This document shows positions 53,423-62,639 of a DNA stretch of 64,000 nt, piece after piece (the first letter of the stretch is position 1; the number at the start of each line of letters is the position of its first letter). Origin of the DNA: Verrucomicrobiales bacterium (lineage in GTDB: Bacteria; Verrucomicrobiota; Verrucomicrobiia; Limisphaerales; UBA9464); contig JAIYBC010000025.1 of NCBI GenBank assembly GCA_027488845.1, forward strand, positions 62,001 to 126,000, given 5' to 3'. Below the pieces are notes generated by a model. It did not search any database. It saw only the letters and a program-made list of their open reading frames with translations, and was not told the DNA's origin. The translations under genes were made by a program, and so were the position numbers.

Positions 53423-53454
53423 GAGGTGAAGGTAAAACTCGGGGATCGCCAGTG

Positions 53455-54495
53455 TTATTTGCCGATTCCGAACTCGGTTCCGAAGAGTTCCGCGACCCCG
53501 GTGACCGCCACCTTCGCGCCCGGCATGGGACCCCTTGCCAAAACGGCTTCGCGGTTATGGACGTAGCGTACCTGCACCCGCCGCCGGGCGTAGGACTGCG
53601 GACCGACGTTCTCGTAAACCCACGCGCCGCCTTGCACGTCGTGGACAACCGCCGACCAGGGCACGACCGGGCTGTCCTCGTCCTCTTTGAGCGCCAGGGT
53701 CGCACCGACCTTCTCGCCAAGTCGGAACGCCGGAGTGCCGTTGGTAAGGGCGTAGAAAAAATCCACCGTGGCGGCTCCCGGGTTTGCCGAAGGCGGGGCC
53801 GGTACCGGCGCGGCCTGATGCCGGAGGTCTCCGCCCTCGCCTCCAAAACCTCCGATCAGCGCATTCGCGTTGGGATCAATCCTCCGGATGTCGCCGACAT
53901 AAACCGGAACTCGGACCCACAGCACCGCCGGTTCGTCCGCGCCCAGCACCGGGGCCCCAAGAAGTTCGCGTTGCGCCTGCGCGCGTCGCAACGCGGCTTC
54001 CGCCAGCTCGGATTGCGCACGCGCTTCATCCACCGAACGGACGCTGCCGGCCTTCTCACGCAACACCTGTTCGGCGCGGTTCAGCGCCACCCGGGCGGCC
54101 TGGACCTGCACCCGCGCCTGTTCGATCTGTCCGTCGGCGTCGATTTGCGATTGGGCGAGCCGGACCAGTTCCGCCGAAGAGAGCGAGGGAAGGATCGGAA
54201 ACACGGACTGTCCGGCATGCCGCCCCCTTTCGTCCGGTGTTATGACCGGCGAAGGCAGAACGAGATCCGCCCCGTAAAAGCGGGTCCGGGCGACCTTTTT
54301 CCTTTCCACGGTCGCCGTGGTGATGCCCAGCCGTTCCTCGGCCCGGACTGTGAGAATGAGATTGGCGAGGTCCGTCTCCTTGACCGACGTGAACACCTTG
54401 GCCGGGGATGCGTCGGCCGCTTTCGCCGACGTCATCAGGATCGCCGCGACCGCACAGGCCATGATGAACGGGGAGACGGGTTCAGTTTTTTTCAC
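53455..54495 (-). CDS. RND efflux adaptor protein (operon 3)
   Basis: 346 residues from GTG 54495, overlapping the TolC-like gene end by 14 nt; an ATG 36 nt further in is an alternative and neither has a good ribosome site. The signal-like segment is [17 protein letters not shown]. Adaptor features are [21 protein letters not shown], a coiled-coil hairpin ([19 protein letters not shown]...[21 protein letters not shown]) and a C-terminal domain with [18 protein letters not shown]. It links the RND pump to the channel. Confidence 0.85.
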   Translation of the reverse strand: MKKTEPVSPFIMACAVAAILMTSAKAADASPAKVFTSVKETDLANLILTVRAEERLGITTATVERKKVARTRFYGADLVLPSPVITPDERGRHAGQSVFPILPSLSSAELVRLAQSQIDADGQIEQARVQVQAARVALNRAEQVLREKAGSVRSVDEARAQSELAEAALRRAQAQRELLGAPVLGADEPAVLWVRVPVYVGDIRRIDPNANALIGGFGGEGGDLRHQAAPVPAPPSANPGAATVDFFYALTNGTPAFRLGEKVGATLALKEDEDSPVVPWSAVVHDVQGGAWVYENVGPQSYARRRVQVRYVHNREAVLARGPMPGAKVAVTGVAELFGTEFGIGK

Positions 54496-55924
54496 GCGCG
54501 TTTTTTTGGGAGAGTGTTCCGGAGGGTTCAAGCCGCAGGGCGACGCAGCGCTCCAGTTCGGCGGCGGCGCGATGCACGTCGGCCTCGACCATCGCCCCCT
54601 GGATTTGGGCCTCGAACAGCCTGCGGGTGTGTTCGAGCACCTGGAGATATGAAATGTCACCCGCCGAAAAAGCCTGTTCCGCCTGGCGGACAGCAACCTC
54701 CAGCGGCGGAAGAATGCGTTCCGTCCATTGCGCGGCGCTTCCCCGGGCCTGGGCCAGCCGCAGATGGGCTTCGCGGACTTCGAGAGTGATGCGGTCGCGT
54801 AGGGCGGCCGTATTCCGCACCGCTTTCTCAAGCCGAGCCTTCGCCATCTCTTTTCCGCCTTCGTTCCAGTTGAACAGCGGCAGGTTGAAGTCCACCGCGG
54901 GTCCCGCCCGGAAAACGCGGTCCACGTCCTTCGCGTTCACGCCCGCGCCCAGGGTGAAGACCTCGGCTCGCGCCAGCCCGACGCCCTTGGCGGCAATGGT
55001 GATCGCCAGTTCCGCGGCCCGCAGGTCGGGGCGCGCGTTGAGAGCGTCCTCGACCCATTCGTTTGCGGACCGCAGGGGGACCGTCGCCGGCGGCGGCGCA
55101 ACCACCCTCTCCGGCCAGTTCCGGCCGAACATTCCGGCAAGATTGCGCAACCGCTCGCTGGCGACCTGTTTCTCGATCCCCAGCCGGGCCAGGAGCTCTT
55201 GCGTCCGAAGCACATCGACCTTCGCGGCGGCAACCTCAAGCTCACCGATGTCGCCGGCCCGCAGTCGCGCCCCGGCGATGTTTGCAATGGCTTCCTGCAA
55301 CCGGAGCGATTCCCCGGTCAGCCGGATTCGACGATCGGCCAGTACGAGATCCGCAAAGGCCAGTCGGACATCACGGACGAGGTCCAAGCCGCTTTGCGTC
55401 AGCCGTTGCACCGTGCGGTCGTACTCCAGCTCCGTCATCGCCACCCGTTTGGGACGCAGCCAGAGGAATTCCAACGGCAGGCGGGCGGTCAGTTCCAATG
55501 CCTTCGGACCAGTCGGAAGCAGCATGGAAAGGTTCGGATTGGGCAACATGCCGGCCTGGACCCGGTCGCTCCAGCCCAGCCCAAGGTCGGCGAGCAACGC
55601 CTGAAACGCAGCGTTGTTCTGCAGCGCAAGCGTAACGGCTTCCTCCTCCGAAATCCGGTCTTCAAGAGAGGGACCTCTTTCGGCCGGCCGGGTCGCCGGA
55701 GAAACGGCCCCGCGCAACTTCAGTGCATCGTCGACGGGTCGTCGCCGGCCGTCGGTCACGATGCACCCTGTCAGGGCAAAAAGCGTTCCCAAAAGCAGCA
55801 AACCCCTATGAGGCACCGCCTTCAACCAAGGCCGGCCCTGACTCAGTCCGAATAAGGATGGCTGAATCGCAGATGACAGTTTGGCCATCGGATCGATGGG
55901 AATGGCCTTCCCGCCGCTTCTCAT
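54482..55924 (-). CDS. TolC-family outer-membrane lipoprotein channel (operon 3)
   Basis: 480 residues. A lipobox-like LLLLGTLFALTGCIV suggests lipidation. Two efflux repeats follow (EEEAVTLALQNNAAFQALLADLG; LNARPDLRAAELAITIAAKGVGLAR) with VDFNLPLFNWNEGGKEMAKA. The gene starts 2 bp after the stop of the sulfatase gene, so they share a transcript. Confidence 0.88.
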   Translation of the reverse strand: MRSGGKAIPIDPMAKLSSAIQPSLFGLSQGRPWLKAVPHRGLLLLGTLFALTGCIVTDGRRRPVDDALKLRGAVSPATRPAERGPSLEDRISEEEAVTLALQNNAAFQALLADLGLGWSDRVQAGMLPNPNLSMLLPTGPKALELTARLPLEFLWLRPKRVAMTELEYDRTVQRLTQSGLDLVRDVRLAFADLVLADRRIRLTGESLRLQEAIANIAGARLRAGDIGELEVAAAKVDVLRTQELLARLGIEKQVASERLRNLAGMFGRNWPERVVAPPPATVPLRSANEWVEDALNARPDLRAAELAITIAAKGVGLARAEVFTLGAGVNAKDVDRVFRAGPAVDFNLPLFNWNEGGKEMAKARLEKAVRNTAALRDRITLEVREAHLRLAQARGSAAQWTERILPPLEVAVRQAEQAFSAGDISYLQVLEHTRRLFEAQIQGAMVEADVHRAAAELERCVALRLEPSGTLSQKNAREKN

Positions 55925-55926
55925 GA

Positions 55927-57873
55927 TTATTGCGAGGTCACACCAACCCTGTAACGGCGATGCATATAGAGATCGTCCGCCGTCTGAAACAGCGCCACGG
56001 CATCCTGCTCCAGTTCGATCATCTCGGAATCTGGCGCTTCCACGCGCCGCATTTGTTCACGCTTGGGATCGCCCTCAAAATATTCCTGACGCTTGTTCAG
56101 GTTGAACACGACCAGGCGCCGGTCGGCATAAATTCCGACGGAACGGTTATGGTGAAGCAGGACACGTCCAGTCCTTGTCGAAGCTCGCAGCAGGTCGCGA
56201 CCGTAAAACATCGAGTCGTAGGGTCGGCCGATGAGCCCGAGAATGGTAGGGGCCACATCCAGTTGGCAGCCCAACGTCGAACACCGCCGGGGAAGCGCAG
56301 CCACCGCGGGGCCGACTGCGAGAAAAGGGATTTCGTAGGAGCGTATGGGAATGGTCTGGCTGCCATAGACTCGGGCGCCGTGGTCGGCGACCACGCAAAA
56401 GATGGTGTTAGTCCAAAACGGTTCCTTCCGCGCCTGATCAAAAAAGCGCCCGAGCGCGTAGTCGGTGTATTTAACGACATGGTCGCGGCGGTGGGCCTGC
56501 GGATCCTCGGGAATGCGTCCCGCGGGAAAGGTGTAAGGCTTGTGATTGGAAACCGACATGGAGGTCATCAGAAATGGCCGGCCCTTCTGGAACCGGTCGC
56601 GGCACTCCACAAGAATCCGATCATAGAGATCCTCATTGCAGACGCCCCAGACCGTCGAGAAAACCGGCTGTTTGAAGTCGCGGAGTTCGACAAAGTTCGA
56701 CCAGCCGTTTGCGCGTGCGAATGCCCCGGTGCCGTCGAAGATCCCGCGCCCTGCGTACACGAAGGTCGTATCGTAGCCATCGCGAGCCAACACGCGGGCT
56801 ATCGTCTCCACGTTTTCCGAACGGTCGCGGGCCACGATGGAATCTCCGGGGAGCGGCGGGAAGGAACTGAAAACGCCCTCATAACCACGGATCGTGCGAT
56901 TTCCATCAGCATACAGGTTGTCAAACAGGATGGCGTCTTTCGTCGCAACGGCATCCATGCGCGGGGTAAGCGAGCCGTTGGTTCGCCCAAGGCAGCCCCA
57001 AAATTCCGATCCCAAACTTTCCTCCAAGAGCAGGACCACGTTCAACCTCGGCTTGGTCGGATCGCCAGTGATATGCCGTTGCAGCGAGTTGCTAGCGGCC
57101 GTCATCCGGGCCACTGGTTCGGCCAATAATTCGCGGGAACGACGGAACGCCTCGCCGAGCGGAACGGTCGGGTAAAAATGGCCGTACTCCAGGTTGCGAG
57201 TGGTCGCCGCCTTCCACAACCCGATAAAGGTGTTGCTGGCAAGTTCGTTGAGAGTGCGCTCCCGGTTCAGCTCCGCCTCATTGTGGCGAACCGACAGCAC
57301 CGCTACCACCGCCAGAGACAGCCAGCCCACGGCCAGTTTCGGGCTTCGAGGCGAACGTTCCTCCGACCGCCGGCCCGACCATACGAACGCCACCCAGCCG
57401 ATCAGACCGCCAAGCAGAACACAGGCTGAAACCACCACGGGAACGGGATAGACCTCCCGGATGTTCGTGAAGACCTCGTGTGGATAAATCAGGTAGTCGA
57501 TCGCCACCGGATTGAACCGCGAAAGAAACTCCTGAAAGAAGAACCCCTCGGCTACGAAAAGGAATGCGAGCAGCGTGCCTGTCACGCCCGTGGCGAAGGC
57601 TGAAAGCGACCGGTGCCATCGGGACAACCACCACCGTTCGGGAACAAACGCGCACCAGAACACGACCGGGGTCAGCAAGATCAATCCGGCCACTAGATCC
57701 AGGTGAAGTCCCACCAGCATAACCCAGATGTAGTCGGCGAACGAAACCTGCGATGCCGGCGGAAAATTCACGGCCAGCGTAAGGCGCAGCAGGCTGGAGA
57801 AGAGAACCAGTCCAGCTAGATCAACGAGCGGGATGAGCTTCCGTTGATCTAATCGATGTGCATTGGGCGGCAT
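55927..57873 (-). CDS. LTA-synthase/OpgB-type sulfatase-superfamily membrane enzyme
   Basis: 648 residues. About five transmembrane helices in the first ~190 residues are followed by an alkaline-phosphatase/sulfatase-fold extracytoplasmic domain. Metal-site elements are LLLEESLGSEF, nucleophile Thr in ADGNRTIRGYE, YAGRGIFDGTG and VVADHGAR. Family members transfer phosphoglycerol (or related groups) to lipids or glucans in the envelope. It is the first gene of an operon with a CusR-type box 87 bp upstream, followed by channel, adaptor and RND pump. It may alter the envelope under metal stress; that is inference. Confidence 0.85.
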   Translation of the reverse strand: MPPNAHRLDQRKLIPLVDLAGLVLFSSLLRLTLAVNFPPASQVSFADYIWVMLVGLHLDLVAGLILLTPVVFWCAFVPERWWLSRWHRSLSAFATGVTGTLLAFLFVAEGFFFQEFLSRFNPVAIDYLIYPHEVFTNIREVYPVPVVVSACVLLGGLIGWVAFVWSGRRSEERSPRSPKLAVGWLSLAVVAVLSVRHNEAELNRERTLNELASNTFIGLWKAATTRNLEYGHFYPTVPLGEAFRRSRELLAEPVARMTAASNSLQRHITGDPTKPRLNVVLLLEESLGSEFWGCLGRTNGSLTPRMDAVATKDAILFDNLYADGNRTIRGYEGVFSSFPPLPGDSIVARDRSENVETIARVLARDGYDTTFVYAGRGIFDGTGAFARANGWSNFVELRDFKQPVFSTVWGVCNEDLYDRILVECRDRFQKGRPFLMTSMSVSNHKPYTFPAGRIPEDPQAHRRDHVVKYTDYALGRFFDQARKEPFWTNTIFCVVADHGARVYGSQTIPIRSYEIPFLAVGPAVAALPRRCSTLGCQLDVAPTILGLIGRPYDSMFYGRDLLRASTRTGRVLLHHNRSVGIYADRRLVVFNLNKRQEYFEGDPKREQMRRVEAPDSEMIELEQDAVALFQTADDLYMHRRYRVGVTSQ

Positions 57874-57959
57874 TTTTCGTAGGGCGGCATGTGCCCATCA
57901 CGGGCTTTGCCTAATGTTCCGACTCTACCTGCCAGTCTGATCAACTGTCTGTCACTGGC

Positions 57960-57975
57960 ATGACAGTTTTGTCAT
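57960..57975. promoter_or_regulatory. CusR-type operator upstream of the sulfatase-RND operon
   Basis: The perfect palindrome ATGACA-GTTT-TGTCAT, identical in half-sites and spacing to the site at 48419, lies 87 bp upstream of the sulfatase start. It predicts control of the four-gene operon by the response regulator encoded at 48588. Confidence 0.75.
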
Positions 57976-58226
57976 CGCCCGAGAACTCGCTGGAAGCGCT
58001 TCCGGGATGCGGGATTGCTCCTTCAATTCTCCGACCCGGTCGAAACACGACCACGAAACGTGACAAACTCCTGAAGGCCGACAGGCAAATTCTACATTGC
58101 TTTGAAAATGGATTGCCAAGTTCATGACACCGAGGAAATGGCTTTCCCAGCGAAACGAACCAAAAACAGACGGAGAAACCCATCCCGACCGCCAGCGGGC
58201 GGCCTTCAAAAAAAGAGACAACCGAC

Positions 58227-58451
58227 GTGTCTGCATGTGCCCGTCGCTTCGAAAGCGTCGCCGCCGTGATTTCGTCGCTCTTCAAGGTTCAGGGCCACGA
58301 GCTGGGTTCCCACGCTAGATCCTATCTTTGCAGCCTGCTGAGCCACGTCTCGCGCAAAAACCTGGAGCGCTTCGCCGAGGAGTTCGGCGGGATCGACTAC
58401 GAGAATCTTCAGCAGTTCATCAGCGACAGCCCTGGCATTGCGGCCCGGTGA
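58227..58451 (+). pseudogene. Transposase N-terminal remnant (IS701-like)
   Basis: The segment YLCSLLSHVSRKNLERFAEEFGGIDYENLQQFISDSP resembles the N-terminal region of IS701-type DDE transposases (RKNxERxAE...LQxFxSxSPW). The frame stops straight after it, with no catalytic domain and no visible terminal repeats. Confidence 0.6.
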
Positions 58452-59006
58452 CGCTGCGGCAACTGAGCCAACCAGCCGATCCGCATCGGCCGACGAACTT
58501 TCTCATCAAGTTGCGCGCCCTCTTCGGCATGCAAGCCCGGTCCGAGGTCATGGCCTATCTGCTGGCCGAAGGGTCGGGGCATCCGGGCGAGATGGCGGTG
58601 CGGCTCGCGTATTTCCACCGGACCCTCCAAACGACGCTGAATGATCTGGCCAGGTCCGGCCATTTGCAGTCGCGACGTGAGGGCCAGGAAAAGCGGTTCT
58701 GGCTCCGCCCGCGACGACTGGCGCTTTCTGCTCACTTGGGCTGCCGCCTCGGAGGAAAGCCCGCCTGAGTTTCCTCGCTGGGTGGATTGGGCTTCAGTTT
58801 ACGTCGCCCTGGGGTCGGTCGCCCGGTTCCTGAACTGACCGGATCTGGATCGTGCCTCACCGGCCGTGCAGGCCATCGAGCTTCGGGCTTGTCTTGAGAC
58901 GCTGGACCCCACGTTCCTTCGCGAACGCATCCACGTCCCGCCCGGGGCTACCGGGGCGGCCTACATGGAGGCGGTCTTGGGTGACATTCACCGGCTCGTC
59001 AAATAG
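58448..59006 (+). pseudogene. Decayed winged-helix regulator (nucleotidyltransferase-associated type)
   Basis: The frame from GTG 58448 encodes FLIKLRALFGMQARSEVMAYLLAEGSGHPGEMAVRL...RTLQTTLNDLARSGHLQSRREGQEKRFWLRP, a winged helix. Near 58700-58730 the reading moves to another frame (DDWRFLLTW...FPRWVDWASVYVALGSVARFLN). It then meets a TGA and continues AVQAIELRACLETLDPTFL... to TAG 59006. At least one frameshift and one nonsense change. Confidence 0.6.
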
Positions 59007-59100
59007 CCGCGGTTCAAGGAAAGTGAGGTCCTTTCGCAGTCACCCGGAAGGGAACGCTTCCGCCAGCACAACCGATGGGCTGGCTGCGAAAGACCTCAGG

Positions 59101-59682
59101 TTAATCCGTTCTAAGAGGGGAGTCCCCAAGAGCAATGATCCGGAGCTCGGAACGCTGCGCGACCCGAACTTCGGCGGGGGACAAAATCCAGTCGCAGATG
59201 CCCACCTCCGCGTCCTGCGCCCAGCGGGCAAGCTCCAAGCGCTCGCCAAAATGTTCATCCTCCGGGGACACCGAGATGCCGAGGGGACTGTCGACGAGGC
59301 GTGCCACCGCCGAGGTGAGCCGAAGGAACTGCAACTCGGATAAGTCCGCCTTCAGGATTTTGTCGGTCGGAACGTCCGACGCCACACAGAGCAGGAGGAT
59401 GAGCGAGACATCGAAGGAATAGTTCCGGATAAGCCAAACCGTAGAATGCCTCCGGTTCGCGGCCGATTCCCAGACCAGCCTGGCCAGCGTTTCCAACGAG
59501 GGCCGCTCCGGGGAATTCCCGAGTGCGAGCAATTCCTCCTTAAGCCGCTCCGCACGGCCAAAGACCAGGGATTCACCGTCCCAGTCGGCGCTCCACCCCG
59601 AATCGCTCAGGCCGTAGAGCGACTCAATGGCGTCAATGGCGCGTCGCAGGAGCGGTCCGATGGCGTGCACTTCAATATTCAT
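59101..59682 (-). CDS. Hypothetical protein with possible DnaB-like helicase segment
   Basis: 193 residues from ATG 59682 (GGAGG seven bases upstream). The middle (RPSLETLARLVWESAANRR, SFDVSLILLLCVASDVPTDKILKADLSELQFLRLTSAVARLVDSPL) resembles the DnaB helicase region between Walker A and B, but Walker A is absent and the protein is short. Either an adapted domain or an unrelated protein; function unknown. Confidence 0.5.
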   Translation of the reverse strand: MNIEVHAIGPLLRRAIDAIESLYGLSDSGWSADWDGESLVFGRAERLKEELLALGNSPERPSLETLARLVWESAANRRHSTVWLIRNYSFDVSLILLLCVASDVPTDKILKADLSELQFLRLTSAVARLVDSPLGISVSPEDEHFGERLELARWAQDAEVGICDWILSPAEVRVAQRSELRIIALGDSPLRTD

Positions 59683-59708
59683 GGTCTACCTCCGGGGGAA
59701 ATCCCATT

Positions 59709-60080
59709 TTACCGCGTGCCGGTGAGACTCCGCAACCCAGCCACCGGCCGCCAACTGGCGTGCCCGGATTCCAGCACGAACGTCAGGACGAGGGTGTTCG
59801 GGAAATACCAACTGGCCCGGAACCCGCCGCAGTGAATTTCAACCCCGTCCCGCTTCTCTTCGGCCACCGTTTCCAGCAGGCCGCGCGCCTTGTCGCGGAG
59901 CGTTTCGAGGGACGGCGCTTCCGCTTCCCCCCAGTAGGTCCAGCCCAGCGCGTGCATCGCCGTCCGGACCCGCTCGAAGTCGAATCGCTTCATCACTTGG
60001 TCGAGCAAATCCGGCGTCGGATCAGGGAGGGGCAGCACCACGTCGCCCAGCGGCAGGTAAGGTTGGCAATTGTCAGTCAT
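59709..60080 (-). CDS. Hypothetical protein, 123 aa
   Basis: Acidic start (MTDNCQPYLPLGDVVLPLPDPTPDLLDQVMKRF) and a small alpha/beta body (VRTAMHALGWTYWGEAEAPSLETLRDKARGLLE, VEIHCGGFRASWYF). No family or catalytic motif recognised. It lies upstream of the 59682 gene on the same strand. Confidence 0.6.
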   Translation of the reverse strand: MTDNCQPYLPLGDVVLPLPDPTPDLLDQVMKRFDFERVRTAMHALGWTYWGEAEAPSLETLRDKARGLLETVAEEKRDGVEIHCGGFRASWYFPNTLVLTFVLESGHASWRPVAGLRSLTGTR

Positions 60081-60260
60081 GGTTTTGATCGGGGCGTGAT
60101 GGCCCTTTTCCCATGCAGTCCTTTGCCCCGCGCAGAACCGGAAAAAATATTTCAGCCAAGCTCACCCGCTTGAGCAGCGACCCGTCCCGCCGTTGGGGAG
60201 GGAAGCCAACGCCGCCAACCGGAGAGCCCTGCAAGCCGGGTGTCCCCGGCCGCGGGCGAT

Positions 60261-60719
60261 TCACTTCTGGTCGTCCGGCAACAGCAGTTCGATGTGGTTT
60301 TCCTGCAACCACGCCCGGACGTCCGTCCGCAGTTCCCGGGTGAACTCGATCAACTCGTCGGCATCCTTCTTGGTCGCGCCGCCCGCGTAGTCGTATTCGA
60401 CGGTGTTCCGCTTGATTCGGCAGACATCCAGGTAGTCGGCGTCCGCCCGCCGGTTGGAGCCCAGGATGAGCGGCAGCGCCTGCAAGGTCCGGTAATGCTG
60501 AAGTGACTTCTCGGGCCGATAGCCCGAGACGTAGATCAGGATGGTGCAGAGCTTCAGTGCGGCGTTGTAGGCGATGCCGAAGCGCCAGTCGGCCGAAAGG
60601 TCCCCCACCACGGCATCCGCCAGGTCCCGCTCAACGATCTTGAGCAGGTCCTGAATCTCCTTCGGACTGGTCTGATGGGCTTTCAGCCAGCCGTTATTGG
60701 CCCATTGCTGCAAGCTCAT
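60261..60719 (-). CDS. HEPN-domain protein (toxin half of HEPN/MNT pair)
   Basis: 152 residues, all-helical. The motif CRIKRNTVEYDYAGG matches the R-K-R-N-x-x-x-Y block of SAV_6107-type HEPN proteins, in place of the RX4-6H motif of classical RNase HEPN toxins. The gene overlaps the nucleotidyltransferase gene by 26 nt, the usual HEPN/MNT arrangement. HEPN members cleave RNA and are neutralised by AMPylation by the MNT partner; activity here is uncertain because the His is not seen. Confidence 0.75.
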   Translation of the reverse strand: MSLQQWANNGWLKAHQTSPKEIQDLLKIVERDLADAVVGDLSADWRFGIAYNAALKLCTILIYVSGYRPEKSLQHYRTLQALPLILGSNRRADADYLDVCRIKRNTVEYDYAGGATKKDADELIEFTRELRTDVRAWLQENHIELLLPDDQK

Positions 60720-61296
60720 GCTCGGTTCCCTTCACGAAGAGCATCGGGGCGGCGAGCACCGACGTGACAAAGTGATCCTTGTTCCGCTTCCGTTCGCGGA
60801 ATTCCTCCGGCGTCAGGATGTGGGGATTGATTTCCCGGCCGACCACCTCGGCCACCCCGGACAACGATTTGGTCAGCCCGCGAAGCCCGATGGAGCCGAT
60901 CACCATCAGGTCCACGTCGCTTTCGGCATGGGTCTCCCCCCGGGCGATGGAGCCGAAGACGAAGGCCAGTTGAACTTCCGGGTCGGTGAGGGCTTTGCCC
61001 AGCACTCCGGCGAGGCCGTTGGTCTTGAGCACCAAGGCCGCCAGTTCCCGGTGGGCGGGATGATCCGGGTTGGCGCTGAAATACACCCGGTTGCCGTCCC
61101 GGCGGGATTTGAGGAGTCCGACGGAAGTCAGACCCTTCAACTCCTGCTGCACGGTTCCCAGGGAAAGCCCGGATTGCCGGACGATTTCCCGGAGATGCAG
61201 TTCCGGCCGCCGAAGCCCGAAGAGCAGGCGGAAGATCTCCGCCTTCACCCGACTGGCGACGATTACGGCTAAGTCCGTCATGTTCGCCATTACCAT
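60694..61296 (-). CDS. HTH-fused minimal nucleotidyltransferase (MNT antitoxin)
   Basis: 200 residues. An N-terminal winged helix (VKAEIFRLLFGLRRPELHLREIVRQSGLSLGTVQQELKGLTSVGLL, about 15-70) precedes a minimal nucleotidyltransferase with exact GSX10DXD (GSIARGETHAESDVD). MNT antitoxins AMPylate HEPN toxins. The fused HTH suggests self-regulation, and an inverted repeat overlaps the start. The start could be ATG 61296, 61290 or 61281. Confidence 0.85.
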   Translation of the reverse strand: MVMANMTDLAVIVASRVKAEIFRLLFGLRRPELHLREIVRQSGLSLGTVQQELKGLTSVGLLKSRRDGNRVYFSANPDHPAHRELAALVLKTNGLAGVLGKALTDPEVQLAFVFGSIARGETHAESDVDLMVIGSIGLRGLTKSLSGVAEVVGREINPHILTPEEFRERKRNKDHFVTSVLAAPMLFVKGTEHELAAMGQ

Positions 61297-61309
61297 ACAG
61301 TCGTATGGT
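61292..61309. promoter_or_regulatory. Inverted repeat at the MNT/HEPN start, likely operator
   Basis: ACCATAC-AGTC-GTATGGT, a perfect 7-bp inverted repeat overlapping the first codons or promoter of the HTH-MNT gene. A natural target for autorepression by the encoded HTH. Confidence 0.55.
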
Positions 61310-61380
61310 TACACCTGTCAAACTGGCCGTAGACCTCCAGGAAGTGGTCCCGTCCGCGATTGAAAATCCGGGGAGGACGT

Positions 61381-62496
61381 TCACGCGTGTCCTTGGTAGG
61401 TGCCGTCGCCTTGAGCCTCCGTCGTCGCCGGAAGCGGCGCGGCGCTGTTGCCAGAGCTCGGAGCCGGAAACGGAATCACCCGCTGGGCTTCGGCCTGCTT
61501 CTCGTATTCCCCGAGGGAGGGAATGATGACGTGCGCGTGGCGGGCATAGGCGCGGTGGACCGCCTTGCTGTTGTGGCCGAGAGCCTGTTGGGCGAAGCGC
61601 TCGGGATACCCGGCGGACTTGGCGCGCTCCGCCCAGGCGTAGCGGTAGGAGTGCAAGGTCACCCCGGAGATCTTCAGTCCCCGGCAACGCTGCTTGAACT
61701 CGGTGGCGCGGTCGGCGGCGCGGACGCCGCGCAGGTAGGGGAAGAGCGGTCCACGGGCCGGAAGGGAACGGAGCACGGCGGCGACGGTTTCGTCGAACCG
61801 GACGGCCGCGTGCTCACCCGATTTCTTGCGGGTGTAGCTGATGATGCGGTTGGGCCAGTCGATGTTGTCCGCCTCCAGGAGCGCGATGTCGGTCTGGGAG
61901 GCGCCGAGATGCCACGCCAATTCGTAGAACGCCCGGCGCTCCTCATTGCCTTCGCGGTCGATGATGGCCCGGTGCTCGTCGTGGGTGATGGCGCGCTTGG
62001 ATTGGTAGCGGACGGCGGGCCACTGCTTCTTGGGGATGACCGGCCATGGGAGCCAGCCCATGTCCAACGCGAAGTTGTGGAGTCGGCGCAAGTAGACGTT
62101 GGTGGACACCGTGCCGACTGCGAGGACGCGCAGGAAATGCTCGGCCTTGGTTTCCACGACGGGCAACTGGCGCAGCGGCGCGAAGGCGCGGTCCTTGATG
62201 GCCGTGTCCCAACGGTGCCGGGTGTCGCCCTTCTTGGTCCGCACCAGTTCCGCCATGACGAACTGCCAATCGCGGGTGGCGGCGGCGGAATCCCCGGCCT
62301 TCCAGTAGACGCGTGCCAGCTGGAGGCTGAAGGCGGGGGCGGTGTCGGTCTCGTTGCGCGCGGCGACGAGGCGGTAGGCCTCAGCCTTGTCGCGGGTGTG
62401 GAGGGACTCCTGTTTCTTGGTTTCGAGATCCTCGACGTAGTAGGTGCCCCAGCCACGGCGAAAGACCCGGTATCGCTGTTTCATCTCGATTCGCAT
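61381..62496 (-). CDS. Tyrosine recombinase / integrase
   Basis: 371 residues. The catalytic part shows HSYRYAWAERA (H-x-x-R) and LGHNSKAVHRAYA with the nucleophile Tyr. A beta-hairpin Lys is in ISYTRKKSG. The first catalytic Arg position reads LGASQTDIALL, so the usual R is replaced. A core-binding domain is N-terminal, and the C-terminus has a Pro/Ala-rich tail. Located 164 bp from the tRNA-Cys 3' end and on the same strand, it very likely integrates and excises this element. Confidence 0.88.
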   Translation of the reverse strand: MRIEMKQRYRVFRRGWGTYYVEDLETKKQESLHTRDKAEAYRLVAARNETDTAPAFSLQLARVYWKAGDSAAATRDWQFVMAELVRTKKGDTRHRWDTAIKDRAFAPLRQLPVVETKAEHFLRVLAVGTVSTNVYLRRLHNFALDMGWLPWPVIPKKQWPAVRYQSKRAITHDEHRAIIDREGNEERRAFYELAWHLGASQTDIALLEADNIDWPNRIISYTRKKSGEHAAVRFDETVAAVLRSLPARGPLFPYLRGVRAADRATEFKQRCRGLKISGVTLHSYRYAWAERAKSAGYPERFAQQALGHNSKAVHRAYARHAHVIIPSLGEYEKQAEAQRVIPFPAPSSGNSAAPLPATTEAQGDGTYQGHA

Positions 62497-62639
62497 GGAT
62501 TCGAGTATGGCCTGCGGTCCGAAACCCTGTGAACCCGTAGTGGGAGCGCGGTGAACGGGTAGTCGGGGTGTAGTGCCCGGGTAGCCGATTCACTGAAGAA
62601 TCCACTGAAGGTTCGGCCTCCCGTTTGGCGTAACTCTCT

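Noticed and set aside
55930-57129. 399-codon plus-strand ORF
   Set aside because: Antisense to the sulfatase-family gene.
61360-62532. 390-codon plus-strand ORF
   Set aside because: Antisense to the integrase.
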